NCBI RefSeq assembly: GCF_000383595.1
Contig: NZ_KB911581.1
Coordinates: forward strand, 5,539,519-5,603,518
Length of the DNA: 64,000 bases
Origin: Streptomyces bottropensis ATCC 25435
Lineage (GTDB): Bacteria > Actinomycetota > Actinomycetes > Streptomycetales > Streptomycetaceae
Direction: 5' to 3'
Below the pieces are notes generated by a model. It saw nothing but the letters and a program-made list of their open reading frames with translations, made no database searches and was not told the origin of the DNA. A program made the translations under genes and the position numbers. Shown here piece after piece: positions 25,420-34,020 of the stretch (positions are counted from its first letter, which is position 1; the number at the start of each line of letters is the position of its first letter).

Positions 25420-26320
25420 GGGGTGCTTTCAGAAAGCCGGGTGCTTGCGGGCGAGTGTCATGCAGTGGGCGAGTTGAAGGAAGGCGTCGTGCATGTCGTC
25501 ACGTGCTTCCCAGCGGGTTCGTAGGCGGCGTGGGCCGTGGAGCCAGGCGATGGCGGACTCGGCGACCCATCGGACTTTGCCCAGGCCCGAGCCGTGTGGC
25601 TGGCCGCGTCGGGCGATCTTCGGGGTGATGCCGCGCTCGCGCAGGCGGCGGCGGTAGATGTCGTAGTCGTAGCCGCGGTCGGCGTATAACGTGCGGGGCT
25701 TGCGCCGCGGCCGGCCCCGCTTGCCCCGCACCGGCCCAAGGCTGTCGATCAGCGGCAGCAGCTGGGTGACATCGTGGCGGTGACCGCCGGTCAGCGACAC
25801 CCGCAGAGGAGTGCCACGGGCGTCGGTCAGCACGTGATGCTTCGAGCCCGGCCGGGCACGGTCAACCGGACTCGGCCCGACTTTTGGGCTGCTTCGCCCC
25901 CGCTTGGCCTGCACATGAGAGGCGTCGATGGTGGCGCGCGAGAAGTCGAGACGGTCCGCCGCCCGCAACCCGTCCAACAGCACCCGCTGGAGCTCCTCCC
26001 ACACCCCGGCCTCCTGCCACTCGGCCAGCCGCCGCCAGCAGGTAGGACCGGAACCGAACCCCAACTCCTGCGGCAAGAACTCCCACTGGACACCGGTGTA
26101 GAGGACGAACAGCACGCCTTGGAGTGTCTTGCGGTCATCGATCCGCTTGCGCCCCGGGTACCGGAACCGCCGCTCATGCTTCGGCAACAGCGGCTCGATC
26201 ACCGCCCACAACTCGTCACTGACCTCCCACGGCTTCCGCCGCGCCATGGTCACACCCCACAAAAGACGGGATCCCATACATCTCCACCGTGCCACAACAC
26301 GATCTTTCTGCAAGGACCCC
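25420..26320 (-). mobile_element. IS5-type insertion sequence 1 with TAA target duplication
   Basis: Imperfect inverted ends GGGGTGCTTTCAGAAAG (25420-25436) and its counterpart at 26304-26320 flank a complete transposase gene. TAA occurs directly outside both ends (25417-25419, 26321-26323), fitting a 3-bp duplication. Confidence 0.8.
25429..26247 (-). CDS. IS5-family transposase (IS 1)
   Basis: The ~272-residue DDE transposase in one frame starts MARRKPWEVSDELWAVIEPL, followed by LPKHERRFRYPGRKRIDD and FVLYTGVQWEFLPQELGFGS. Catalytic regions are SRATIDASHVQAKRG, LYADRGYDYDIYRRRL and VRWVAESAIAWLHGPRR. The ATG at 26247 matches the normal family start; a longer frame extends into the element end. 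It lies immediately beyond CRISPR array A and beside a second element of the same superfamily. Confidence 0.85.
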   Translation of the reverse strand: MARRKPWEVSDELWAVIEPLLPKHERRFRYPGRKRIDDRKTLQGVLFVLYTGVQWEFLPQELGFGSGPTCWRRLAEWQEAGVWEELQRVLLDGLRAADRLDFSRATIDASHVQAKRGRSSPKVGPSPVDRARPGSKHHVLTDARGTPLRVSLTGGHRHDVTQLLPLIDSLGPVRGKRGRPRRKPRTLYADRGYDYDIYRRRLRERGITPKIARRGQPHGSGLGKVRWVAESAIAWLHGPRRLRTRWEARDDMHDAFLQLAHCMTLARKHPAF

Positions 26321-26323
26321 TAA

Positions 26324-27208
26324 GAGGTCCTAACAGAAGTTGTTGATCAAGTGACTTTCGACTTAGGTGGTCGTTGGTCTGGCCGTGGGGAAGCGTCAGT
26401 CGCGGCCGTGGATCGTGTCGGACGAACTGTGGTCGCTCATCGAGCCGTTACTGCCCGAGCCGGGGCCGAAGCTGGTGGCGGGCCGGCCGCGGGTGCCGGA
26501 CCGGCAAGCCCTGTGCGGGATCCTGTTCGTGCTGCACACGGGCATCCAGTGGGAGTACCTGCCCCAGGAGCTGGGCTTCGGCTCGGGCATGACCTGCTGG
26601 CGGCGCCTGGCCGCCTGGAACGAGGCCGGTGTGTGGGAGAAGCTGCACGTGGTGCTGCTGAAGAAGCTGCGGTCGGCGAAGCAGCTGGACTGGTCGAGGG
26701 CGGTGATCGACTCCTCCCACGTGCGGGCGGCCCGACGGGGCCCAAAAGCGGTCCCAGCCCGGTCGACCGTGCACGGCCGGGCAGCAAGCACCACGTCCTT
26801 GTCGACGGGCAGGGCATCCCGCTCGCGGTGTCGCTGACCGGCGGCAATCGCAATGACGTCACTCAGCTGATCCCGCTGCTGGACAAGATTCCACCCGTGG
26901 CCGGCACGGTCGGGCGGCCGCGGAGACGGCCGGACATGCTCTTCGCGGACCGCGGCTACGACCATGACAAGTACCGGCGACTGTTGCGGAAACGCGGCAT
27001 CCGGCCCGCGATCGCCGAACGGGGCCAGCCACACGGCTCCGGCCTGGGCATCTTCCGCTGGGTCGTCGAGCGCACCCTCTCCTGGCTCCACGGCTTCCGC
27101 CGCCTGCGCATCCGCTGGGAACGACGCGACGACATCCATGAAGCCTTCCTCGGCCTCGCCACCTGTCTCATCACCCACCGACACGTCCAACGCCTTTGTT
27201 AGGACCTC
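26324..27208 (+). mobile_element. IS5-type insertion sequence 2 sharing a TAA with IS 1
   Basis: Inverted ends GAGGTCCTAAC (26324-26334) and GTTAGGACCTC (27198-27208) enclose a frameshifted transposase gene. TAA flanks both ends (26321-26323, 27209-27211). The left TAA is also the right duplication of IS 1, so the order is TAA-IS1-TAA-IS2-TAA. Confidence 0.85.
26367..27202 (+). CDS. IS5-family transposase made by -1 frameshift (IS 2)
   Basis: Two overlapping frames encode one transposase. The first gives QSRPWIVSDELWSLIEPLLP and SRAVIDSSHVRAARRGPK. The second carries on with SGPSPVDRARPGSKHHVLVD, MLFADRGYDHDKYRRLL and FRWVVERTLSWLHGFRR, the remaining catalytic parts. The join lies at CCCAAAAG (26741-26748), where C-CCA-AAA is a classical -1 slippery heptamer. 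Programmed frameshifting is known in this IS5 subgroup, so the gene is probably functional rather than mutated. Confidence 0.8.
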
Positions 27209-27211
27209 TAA

Positions 27212-27577
27212 ACGAACGAGGGTGCCGGTCGAGCCCTGCTTCGTGGACTTATTCGGGACTCCGGGGCAACCGGCCCATACGGTTGGGTTGGTTGTGGCGG
27301 GGTGTTCGTTGTTCGACACCTCTGGGAGGGTGGACGTGCCAGCTGCTCCCCAGGTGGGTTACCGGCCGTGGTATCACGATTGCTGCCGGTGCCGTGTTCA
27401 ACGGCACTCAAGATGCCTATGTGGGCGGTGAGTTGAAGGCATGCTGTGTGCCGACGGATTCGGACGCATGCCGGCGGGGTCGGGGTGTTCGTTGGCGGCG
27501 ACACCTTGCCGATGAGGAGGGCATGCGAAGGCCCTCCCGACGATCTCTTGGCCGAGTCCGGGAGGGCCGTGCAGCGC
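27212..27577. other. Intergenic stretch upstream of the DUF6431 gene
   Basis: No gene is recognised. After removal of the two IS elements this DNA joins CRISPR array A. The left end of the Mu/Tn7-like transposon must lie here or further left, but I could not identify it. Confidence 0.4.
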
Positions 27578-28165
27578 ATGGAGGCGCCGGTGCTCACGGT
27601 AGAGGCGGACGCGGCCCGGATCGAGGCCAGGTTGTTGTCGGGCGAGGTCGAGTGCCCGGATTGCGGGGGTGTGCTCGCGCCATGGGGGTGGGCGAGGCAT
27701 CGCGTGCTGCGGGACACGGACGGTGTCGTGCGGGTGCGGCCGCGGCGGGCCCGGTGCTCGGGCTGCGGGGGTTCGCATGTGCTTCTCCCGGTGTTCGTAC
27801 TGGTCAGGCGGGTGGACTTGGCGGACGTGATCGGGACCGCACTGGTGGCGAAAGCGGCCGGTTCGGGTGCGAGGACGATCGCGGCCCTGTTGGGGCGGCC
27901 GGTGGAGACGGTGCGGGGCTGGCTGCGACGGTTCGAACAACAGGCTGAGCACGTTCGCGTGTACTTCACGGTGCTGCTGGTCGACACCGGGCCCGATCCC
28001 ATCCCGCCCGCCGCGTCGGCGAGCCGGTTCGCGGACGCGGTGGCGGCCGTGGTCGGAGCATGGAAGGCCGCGGTCTCACGCTGGGCGGATGTCGGCGAGG
28101 TGTCGCCATGGCAGCTGGCCTCCGCGGCGAGCCGGGGCCAGTTGCTGTCGCCGAGCTGGCCTTGA
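27578..28165 (+). CDS. DUF6431-type zinc-finger / HTH protein of the transposon
   Basis: The ~195-residue protein has a zinc ribbon formed by ECPDCGGVLAPWGWARH and RARCSGCGGSHVLLPV (two CxxC pairs). A helix-turn-helix follows (ARTIAALLGRPVETVRGWLR) with a helical tail. I associate this combination with DUF6431 proteins, which accompany DDE transposase/ATPase pairs in actinobacteria. ATG at 27578, with GGGAGG upstream, is preferred. It probably binds transposon ends or regulates the transposase. Confidence 0.65.
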   Translation: MEAPVLTVEADAARIEARLLSGEVECPDCGGVLAPWGWARHRVLRDTDGVVRVRPRRARCSGCGGSHVLLPVFVLVRRVDLADVIGTALVAKAAGSGARTIAALLGRPVETVRGWLRRFEQQAEHVRVYFTVLLVDTGPDPIPPAASASRFADAVAAVVGAWKAAVSRWADVGEVSPWQLASAASRGQLLSPSWP

Positions 28166-28261
28166 TCGCCGATCAACACCAACTGCCCCTGATCTTCGCG
28201 GTGTTGTTCCTGACAGCCTCGGCGGGCCCATGACCGTGACGAGACGGTGAGGAAGGTGGAC

Positions 28262-29647
28262 GTGCCGAAGAGAGATGACGACGAGGCAGCCCGGACGGAG
28301 AGAGCCCGGCGGATCGGCCTGTTCCGCTACATGCTCATCCGTGAGGCCGCCGACCCGGGCCTGACCGGCCGTCAGCGTGGTGCTCTGGTGCGCAAACTGG
28401 CCCAGCAGGAGCACATCGACGCCGACGGCCGGCCGGTGCGGATCACCCGGTGGACGCTGGACCGCTGGATCCTGGAGTGGCGCCAGGGCGGCTTCGACGC
28501 GCTGGTGCCCTCCCCGCGTCAGTCCCAGCCCCGCACCCCGCCCGAGGTGGTCGAGCTGGCGATGGCCCTGAAGAAGGAGAACCCGGACCGCACGGCCGCA
28601 CAGGTCAGAAGGATTCTGCGAGCCCAGCTCGGCTGGGCGCCGGACGAGCGCACGCTGCAGCGGATGTTCCACCGCACCGGCCTGGTCGCGCTCAGGACGG
28701 CCAAGCCCGCCCACGCTTTCGGCCGGTTCGAGGCCGACCGGCCCAACGAGCTCTGGGTGGGCGACGCGCTGCACGGGCCGCGGATCGACGGCCGCAAAAC
28801 GTACTTGTTCGCCTTCCTGGACGACCATTCACGGGCAGTGGTCGGGCACCGCTGGGGCTTTATGGAGGACACCGTCCGCCTGGCCGCCGCCCTGCGTCCC
28901 GCGCTCGCCGCCCGCGGTGTCCCGCAGTACATCTACGTCGACAACGGGAGCGCTTTCGTCGACTCGTGGCTGCTGAGGGCCTGCGCGAAACTCGGCATCA
29001 AGCTGGTGCACTCCGCCCCCGGACGCCCCGAAGGACGCGGGAAGATCGAGAGGTTCTTCCGCACCGTGAACGGCGAATTCACCGTCGAGATCGCCTCCGA
29101 CAAGGGCGAGGTCGGCCGGGAGATCAAGGACCTCGCGGAGATGAACCGCCTGTTCACCGCCTGGGTCGAGAACATCTACCACCGCCGTGTCCACAGCGAG
29201 ACCAGACAGGAACCGCTTCAGCGGTGGATGGCCGCGGCCCCCTTCCCCGTCCCGCGGCCGGCGGACCTGGCCGAAGCCTTCCGCTGGTCCGAGCACCGCC
29301 GGGTCGCCAAGACCGCGACCGTCTCGCTGCACGGCAACCGCTACCAGGTCGAACCCGAACTGGTCGGCCACAAGGTCGAGCTGGTCTTCGACCCCTTCGA
29401 CCTGACCTTCCTGCGGGTCCGCCTCGACGGCAAGGACGCGGGCACCGCCACCCCGTTCCAGATCAACCGGCACTCCCACCCCAAGGCCAGGCCCGAGATC
29501 CCCGCCGAGGAACCCAAGCCGGCCACCGGCATCGACTACCTCGGCCTGGTCGACAACGCCCACTCCAACCACCTCGGACAGAAGATCAACTACGCGGCAC
29601 TGGCCGAGCCGCCCGCCGAGAGCCTCGACCTAACCGACCAGGGCTGA
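28262..29647 (+). CDS. rve/DDE transposase (Mu/TniA/TnsB-like)
   Basis: The ~461-residue transposase has N-terminal HTH regions (RITRWTLDRWILEWRQGGFD; TAAQVRRILRAQLGWAPDE). A retroviral-integrase core shows catalytic Asp in ELWVGDALHGP, Asp in YIYVDNGSAFVDSW and Glu in EGRGKIERFF. A C-terminal beta-barrel-like part (KTATVSLHGNRYQVEPELVG) follows. The GTG at 28262 with AGGAAGG upstream is preferred over GTG 28247. It is distinct in sequence from the DDE transposase at 32387-33973, so two different systems lie side by side. Confidence 0.85.
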   Translation: MPKRDDDEAARTERARRIGLFRYMLIREAADPGLTGRQRGALVRKLAQQEHIDADGRPVRITRWTLDRWILEWRQGGFDALVPSPRQSQPRTPPEVVELAMALKKENPDRTAAQVRRILRAQLGWAPDERTLQRMFHRTGLVALRTAKPAHAFGRFEADRPNELWVGDALHGPRIDGRKTYLFAFLDDHSRAVVGHRWGFMEDTVRLAAALRPALAARGVPQYIYVDNGSAFVDSWLLRACAKLGIKLVHSAPGRPEGRGKIERFFRTVNGEFTVEIASDKGEVGREIKDLAEMNRLFTAWVENIYHRRVHSETRQEPLQRWMAAAPFPVPRPADLAEAFRWSEHRRVAKTATVSLHGNRYQVEPELVGHKVELVFDPFDLTFLRVRLDGKDAGTATPFQINRHSHPKARPEIPAEEPKPATGIDYLGLVDNAHSNHLGQKINYAALAEPPAESLDLTDQG

Positions 29648-29651
29648 GCCC

Positions 29652-29876
29652 ATGGCCAGGCCCTCCACCAGCGGCAACTGGACCGCCTTCCTGGCCGAGC
29701 TGCACGGCTTCTTCGAGGTCTGCGACGCCTGCGTCGACCAGGCGCTGGCCGCCCACTTCGGCTTCGACACCGCCGTCGACTGGATCACCGTCTCGCTGGA
29801 GCTGTTCACCGAACACCTCCAGGCCCCACCCGACCAGCCCTCACCTGCGAACTTCCCGGAGAATCACCGTGATTGA
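29652..29876 (+). CDS. Small helical protein between transposase and ATPase
   Basis: The 74-residue acidic helical protein (SGNWTAFLAELHGFFEVCDA, VDQALAAHFGFDTAVDWI) begins 4 bases after the transposase stop, and its end overlaps the ATPase start. Position in the operon suggests an accessory factor linking transposase and ATPase. No family recognised. Confidence 0.6.
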   Translation: MARPSTSGNWTAFLAELHGFFEVCDACVDQALAAHFGFDTAVDWITVSLELFTEHLQAPPDQPSPANFPENHRD

Positions 29877-30681
29877 GAAACTGCAGGCCCACTACGGGTT
29901 CGAGCGCATGCCCTTCGGCCGCAACCTCGCGCCGGGCATGCTGCACCGGCACGACTCCCACAACCAGGCCGTCGCCCGCATCTCCTGGTGCATCGCCGAA
30001 CGCTCCATCGGCGTGGTCACCGGCGAGGTCGGCGCCGGCAAAACCGTCTCCGTCCGCACCTGCCTGGACGCCCTCGACCCGTCGAAGTACACCGTCATCT
30101 ACATCCCCAACCCGCTGATCGGGGTCCGCGGCATCCACGAGGAGATCGTGGGCGCCTTCGGCCAGACCCCCTCTCACCTGGGCTCCCGCCTCGCCGTCCA
30201 GACGGCCAGGGCCCTGCTGTCCGAGCGGGAGGAGCGCGGACGCACCCCCGTCCTCGTTCTGGACGAGGCCCACCTGCTCTCCTACGAACAGCTGGAAACC
30301 GTCCGTATGCTCACCAACCAGGGCATGGACCAGGACTCCCCACTGTCCTGCCTGCTGGTCGGCCAGCCCACCCTGAGACGGACCATGAAGCTCGCCGTCC
30401 TGGCCGCTCTGGAGCAGCGGACTGCTCTGCGTTACACGATGCCGGGCATGACCTCGACCGAGACAACCAGCTACGTCGCCCACCACCTGAAGATCGCCGG
30501 GCGCCCGGACCAGCTGTTCACCGAGGACGCCCTCACGCTGATCCACACCACCTCGCGCGGCTATCCCCGGGCGGTCAACAACCTTGCCCTGCAGGCCCTG
30601 GTCGCCGCGTTCGCCACCGGCAAGAACCTCGTCGACGAGGCCGCCGCCCGCGCGTCCGTGAGCGAGGTGGTCGGCGACTGA
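29869..30681 (+). CDS. ExeA/TniB-like AAA ATPase of the transposon
   Basis: The 270-residue ATPase starts IEKLQAHYGFERMPFGRNL. Walker A is VVTGEVGAGKTVSVRTCLD, Walker B is VLVLDEAHLLSYEQLE, sensor 1 is LSCLLVGQPTLRRTM, and a sensor 2-type TTSRGYPRAVNNLALQAL follows. ATPases of this type act as MuB/TnsC-like target-selection proteins for DDE transposases. The GTG at 29869 lies within the preceding small gene, as usual for coupled translation. Confidence 0.85.
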   Translation: MIEKLQAHYGFERMPFGRNLAPGMLHRHDSHNQAVARISWCIAERSIGVVTGEVGAGKTVSVRTCLDALDPSKYTVIYIPNPLIGVRGIHEEIVGAFGQTPSHLGSRLAVQTARALLSEREERGRTPVLVLDEAHLLSYEQLETVRMLTNQGMDQDSPLSCLLVGQPTLRRTMKLAVLAALEQRTALRYTMPGMTSTETTSYVAHHLKIAGRPDQLFTEDALTLIHTTSRGYPRAVNNLALQALVAAFATGKNLVDEAAARASVSEVVGD

Positions 30682-30763
30682 GATGTCCGTTTCACACTTC
30701 CCGGTGTCCCGCCGGTCTCAGAGCACACGTGGATGTCAGTGCGTTGAGCTAACGTCACGCGGC

Positions 30764-31246
30764 ATGAGTGATCAACAGCATGAGGTCATCGTCCGCCGTG
30801 CCCAGCCAGCCGATGTGGATGGCCTGGTCGCATGCAGCAGCGCGCTGTTTGCCGAAGATGCCGGGACGAGAGATCCGAGCGTCGACGTGAGTTGGCCTCG
30901 CGAGTTCGGACCTGCACGTTTCGCTGCCGGCATAGACGACCCGACCAGGCTCCTTCTCGTCGCGGACTGCGACGGGCAGGTCGTCGGACACCTCACCGGG
31001 TCCGTGGCTGAAGGATCTGCGATGAGGCCGGTCAAGGTCGCGACGCTCGTGAGCATGTATGTCCAGCCGGCCCACCGCCGCGGCGGGCTCGGAGCACGTT
31101 TAGTCGCGCAGTTCTCGGCCTGGGCGAAGGAAGCGGGGGCCGAACTCGCCGAGGTGACCGCGTACTCCAGCAACGCCGATGCGATCCGCTTCTACGAACG
31201 GAACGGTTTCGCGAGTCAGTCAGTGACGTTGCAGACCGCTTTGTGA
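30764..31246 (+). CDS. GNAT-family N-acetyltransferase
   Basis: The 160-residue protein has EVIVRRAQPADVDGLVAC at the N terminus, LLLVADCDGQVVGHLTGSVA, the acetyl-CoA loop VSMYVQPAHRRGGLGARLV and the terminal SNADAIRFYERNGFASQ. All are classic GNAT features. The ATG at 30764 is the start that fits family length. A strong hairpin follows at 31269-31306. It separates the two convergent transposition modules and may be cargo of either. Substrate unknown. Confidence 0.8.
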   Translation: MSDQQHEVIVRRAQPADVDGLVACSSALFAEDAGTRDPSVDVSWPREFGPARFAAGIDDPTRLLLVADCDGQVVGHLTGSVAEGSAMRPVKVATLVSMYVQPAHRRGGLGARLVAQFSAWAKEAGAELAEVTAYSSNADAIRFYERNGFASQSVTLQTAL

Positions 31247-31268
31247 GATCAGGCCGCAGCCGGCATCG

Positions 31269-31306
31269 CGGCCCGGGGATCGGCGCTCGCGCTGATCCCC
31301 GGGCCG
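31269..31306 (+). terminator. Hairpin terminator after the GNAT gene
   Basis: CGGCCCGGGGATC (31269-31281) and its exact complement (31294-31306) form a 13-bp stem with a 12-base loop, starting 23 bases after the GNAT stop. There is no T-run, as is common in streptomycetes. Confidence 0.75.
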
Positions 31307-31451
31307 AACCACCGGCACCTCGCCGAAGAAAACGACACCTTGCCGACGACCGCCCCGCCAGGATGCCCACCGGCGGGGCTTCGCCGTCACACCCCGTCGG
31401 CATCGTGAACGCCGCCTTCGTCGGCATTTTCAGCGCCGGGCAACACCGGTG

Positions 31452-31480
31452 CCGCACCGCCAGCTCCGGTGGCGGTGCGG
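31452..31480. terminator. Hairpin in the convergent space after the TnsC-like gene
   Basis: CCGCACCGCC (31452-31461) pairs with GGCGGTGCGG (31471-31480), about 45 bases beyond the end of the leftward cas/transposase operon. It is the probable terminator of that operon. Confidence 0.55.
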
Positions 31481-31523
31481 ATGTGCCCAGACGCCGGGGA
31501 GGCGTGTATGTGGGAATGCTTCT

Positions 31524-32390
31524 TCAGTCGGGGTGACGTTGGGTGGGGTCGAGGCGGCTGAGGACGGCGCGCACAAGGTCCCGGCTGTAATGAGGTAGCG
31601 GTGCGGCTGCGCTGTGTGGGGTGGGCGGGTTCGTCGGACCTGTCCTATCGGCCTCCTGTGGGCCGGGGCCGTCGTGCTGTTCCCAGAGCAGGTAGGTGAT
31701 TTTGGCCCACTGGCGGAAGTTGCCGTGGCAGGCGACGTCGTCGATCCACAGCAGTTCGTCGGTGGGTACGTGTGCCCACAGCGGGTGGTACTCGGGGATG
31801 ACGGTGAGGACTTCTGCGGGTGTGAGGGGCTTGTAGCGCTGCCAGACGAGGATGCGGGAATCCAGCGCCGGACGGTTCTTGATCTTCTGGTAGCAGGTTT
31901 CGGCTCCGACCAGGACGACGGCGAGGCGGGTGTCCTCGTCGTCCCAAAGCTCGCGGATGAATTCGAAGGCCCGGGTGTCCAGCCACTGCGCTTCGTCGAC
32001 GACCAGGACGCGCGAGGTCTCTGACAGTGCTTCCTTGAGCATGGCTTCGCAGCGGGTGCTGTTGAGGGGGGCCTCGCCCGGTAGGTCGAGCTTTTTGTAC
32101 AAGGCGGCGCGTAGGGCCTGGATTTTGGCGGAGCCGACTTTCATGCGGAGCGTGGTGTGGGGAGCGAGGTCGTCGAGGTGGCTGTTGACGGCGAAGGTTT
32201 TGCCCAGGCCGACGCCGCCGTGGACGCACATGATGGCGCCCTTGCCGGCGTCGGCGTTGAGGGTGGTGACGAGGTTGGCGTAGGTCTCTGCGCTGGCCTG
32301 GGTCAGCATGGCGCGGGCGCCGGGCAGGCCCATGTAGTGATAGTTGGGGTCGGTGGCCGGCTGGCTCTTGGGCGTGGTCGGGTGGGTCAC
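31524..32390 (-). CDS. TnsC/MuB-like AAA+ ATPase in the cas operon
   Basis: The 288-residue ATPase is encoded last in the type I-E operon. Walker A is VHGGVGLGKTFAVNSHLDD (residues 57-75), Walker B is SRVLVVDEAQWLDT (Asp-Glu at 132-133), and AVVLVGAETCYQKIKN is the sensor 1 strand. It is close in size to MuB/TniB and lacks the long extensions of Tn7 TnsC. Such ATPases form filaments on target DNA and recruit the DDE transposase. The GTG start overlaps the transposase stop (GTGA), so the two are coupled. Its place after cas6e, where cas1-cas2 normally stand, implies a role in choosing the target together with Cascade; this is inference. Confidence 0.85.
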   Translation of the reverse strand: MTHPTTPKSQPATDPNYHYMGLPGARAMLTQASAETYANLVTTLNADAGKGAIMCVHGGVGLGKTFAVNSHLDDLAPHTTLRMKVGSAKIQALRAALYKKLDLPGEAPLNSTRCEAMLKEALSETSRVLVVDEAQWLDTRAFEFIRELWDDEDTRLAVVLVGAETCYQKIKNRPALDSRILVWQRYKPLTPAEVLTVIPEYHPLWAHVPTDELLWIDDVACHGNFRQWAKITYLLWEQHDGPGPQEADRTGPTNPPTPHSAAAPLPHYSRDLVRAVLSRLDPTQRHPD

Positions 32391-33973
32391 TGGGTCTCCT
32401 GGGGTTTGGGGTCGGAGAGGGGTTTTGTCCAGCGGGTGGAGTCGGGCTTGGGCCGGTTGAGGAGGTCGGGTCGGGCTTCGGCGTGCAGGTCTGCTTCCGG
32501 TGTCTGCAACTCGCGCAGCTGGGCAGATGCTTGGCTGCCGGTGAGCCGGTTGAGGGGCTCGGGCGCGGCGGCGATGCTGGTGGCGGCGTAGCGGGGGTTG
32601 GCGTTCTTGCGGGCCCGGCGGGCTTTGGCGGCGTAGCGGTCGGCTTCGCGTCGGCGGGCGTTGCGTAGTGCGCGGGATTGCCGGGGGCTCATCTCGTCGC
32701 TGCGGAAGGCGGAGCCGCGGTAGGTGAGGGTGTGAGCGTCGTAGAGTTCGACGCGGTGGTAGTGGTGGGGTTCGTGGCGCAGGCGGACCATCTCGCCGGC
32801 GCTTGAGTGGCCGTGCATCCAGTCGCCGACGTAGTAGGCGCTTTTCCAGCGGACGCCCTTGCTGGTGATCTTCCGGGGTGGGCCGGCGTCGGTGAGGGTG
32901 TAGGTGTGCAGGTCGGCGGGGTCGAGGGTGTCGATGGGGGTGAGGTCGGCGTGCCAGGCTTGGGCGGGGGTGCACCGGTGGAGGCGGGCAATGGTGTGGT
33001 CGTTGTTCCACCAGTCCACCCAGTCCAGGACGACGGTGATGAAGGTTTCGTAGTCGAGGAGGTCGTCCAGGGCCCACAGGGGCTGGCCGCGGCGGTCGCG
33101 ACGGCTTCGGGGGGTGTGGGCGTAGCCGGGCAGTCCTTTGAACAGCATGTGCTTGGCGGCGCCGTTGATGGCTTCGACGGTGCCTTTGAGGTGGGGGCTG
33201 TAGGGCGGCAGGACGATCAGTTCGGTGCCGAACTTTTTGAACGCCTCGTCCACGCACTTGCCCAGGAAGTCACGGCCGCGGTCGGTGCGGATCTTGCGGG
33301 GGATGCCGCCGAAGGGCCGGTGGTGATCCGTGCAGAGGATGGCGTCGCGGGCGGCGGCCAGGATGGCGTCCTGGCTGGGCTGGTGGGGCGTGATGGCCAG
33401 CCCGCAGATGACGGCGGTGGTGTGGTCGATGAACCAGGTGATCCAGGGTTTACGGCGGCGCCCGTCGACGTTGACGAAGACGCTGGCTTCGACATGGTCC
33501 GTCTCCCAGACGTCGTTGCGGTTGCCGTGGGGGCGCAAGGCGTGCACATCGTGTCGGCGGCGGGCGGCTTCACCCCCTCTGAGGGCGACACGCTGGCCGG
33601 GGCTGAGTTCCCGGTCTACGGCGCGGTAAAAGGTTGCCTGGGATACGCGGGGCGGGTTGCCAAAGATGCCGTCGGCGACGAGTTCGCGGTAGGTAGCTGC
33701 GGCGTTGCCGTTCCATCGGGCCAGGGCTTCATGCATGGCCGGCGTGAGGGTGAAGTGGCGGCGGCCTTGGGGGGTGTAGGTGCCGTGGTGGGCGTCGGCG
33801 TTGTCCATCCATCGGCGCACCGTGCGCCAGTGGACGTCGAACCCGGCGGCGACGGTACGGACATCGTGGTGAGCGAGGCGGTCTGCGGCGCGCAGGCGCA
33901 GCAGTCGGCGTACGGCGGCAGCGCGCAGGGAGGTGAGGTCGTAGGGGCCGGTGGGTGGTGGTAGGGCTGGCAC
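32387..33973 (-). CDS. TnsB/MuA-like DDE transposase in the cas operon
   Basis: The ~528-residue transposase has an N-terminal helix-turn-helix (VRTVAAGFDVHWRTVRRWMD), an integrase core and a C-terminal beta-barrel (WKSAYYVGDWMHGHSSAGEM). The core holds catalytic Asp159 (DVWETDHVEASV), Asp231 (RKIRTDRGRDFLGK) and Glu267 (HLKGTVEAINGAAK). The basic tail (KARRARKNANP) may contact the ATPase, as in MuA and TnsB. All three catalytic residues are present. The frame is open upstream without ATG; GTG 33973, 47 bases after the cas6e stop, is the best start, with AAGGAAG upstream. No TnsA-like endonuclease is encoded nearby, so replicative (cointegrate) transposition would be expected. Confidence 0.85.
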   Translation of the reverse strand: MPALPPPTGPYDLTSLRAAAVRRLLRLRAADRLAHHDVRTVAAGFDVHWRTVRRWMDNADAHHGTYTPQGRRHFTLTPAMHEALARWNGNAAATYRELVADGIFGNPPRVSQATFYRAVDRELSPGQRVALRGGEAARRRHDVHALRPHGNRNDVWETDHVEASVFVNVDGRRRKPWITWFIDHTTAVICGLAITPHQPSQDAILAAARDAILCTDHHRPFGGIPRKIRTDRGRDFLGKCVDEAFKKFGTELIVLPPYSPHLKGTVEAINGAAKHMLFKGLPGYAHTPRSRRDRRGQPLWALDDLLDYETFITVVLDWVDWWNNDHTIARLHRCTPAQAWHADLTPIDTLDPADLHTYTLTDAGPPRKITSKGVRWKSAYYVGDWMHGHSSAGEMVRLRHEPHHYHRVELYDAHTLTYRGSAFRSDEMSPRQSRALRNARRREADRYAAKARRARKNANPRYAATSIAAAPEPLNRLTGSQASAQLRELQTPEADLHAEARPDLLNRPKPDSTRWTKPLSDPKPQETQ

Positions 33974-34020
33974 GGGTGTTCGGGTGGCTTCCTTGGGGTG
34001 GTGGGCGTCGGGGCGGTGGG

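Larger units (their letters stand above)
27578..30681 (+). mobile_element. Mu/Tn7-like transposon module (core genes; ends not resolved)
   Basis: Four genes in a row on the + strand, DUF6431 protein, rve DDE transposase, small helical protein and AAA ATPase, make up a complete replicative-type transposition module. It is convergent with the TnsB/TnsC-like pair of the CRISPR locus, from which it is separated by one GNAT gene. TGTCC/TGTCAG-rich sequence at ~30684-30745 may contain the right end. Confidence 0.65.

Noticed and set aside
31240-31523. Search for a left end matching module R next to the ATPase gene
   Set aside because: CATTTTCAGCGCCGGGCAAC near 31427 and a few GTCAC strings resemble the motif only weakly; not enough to call an end.
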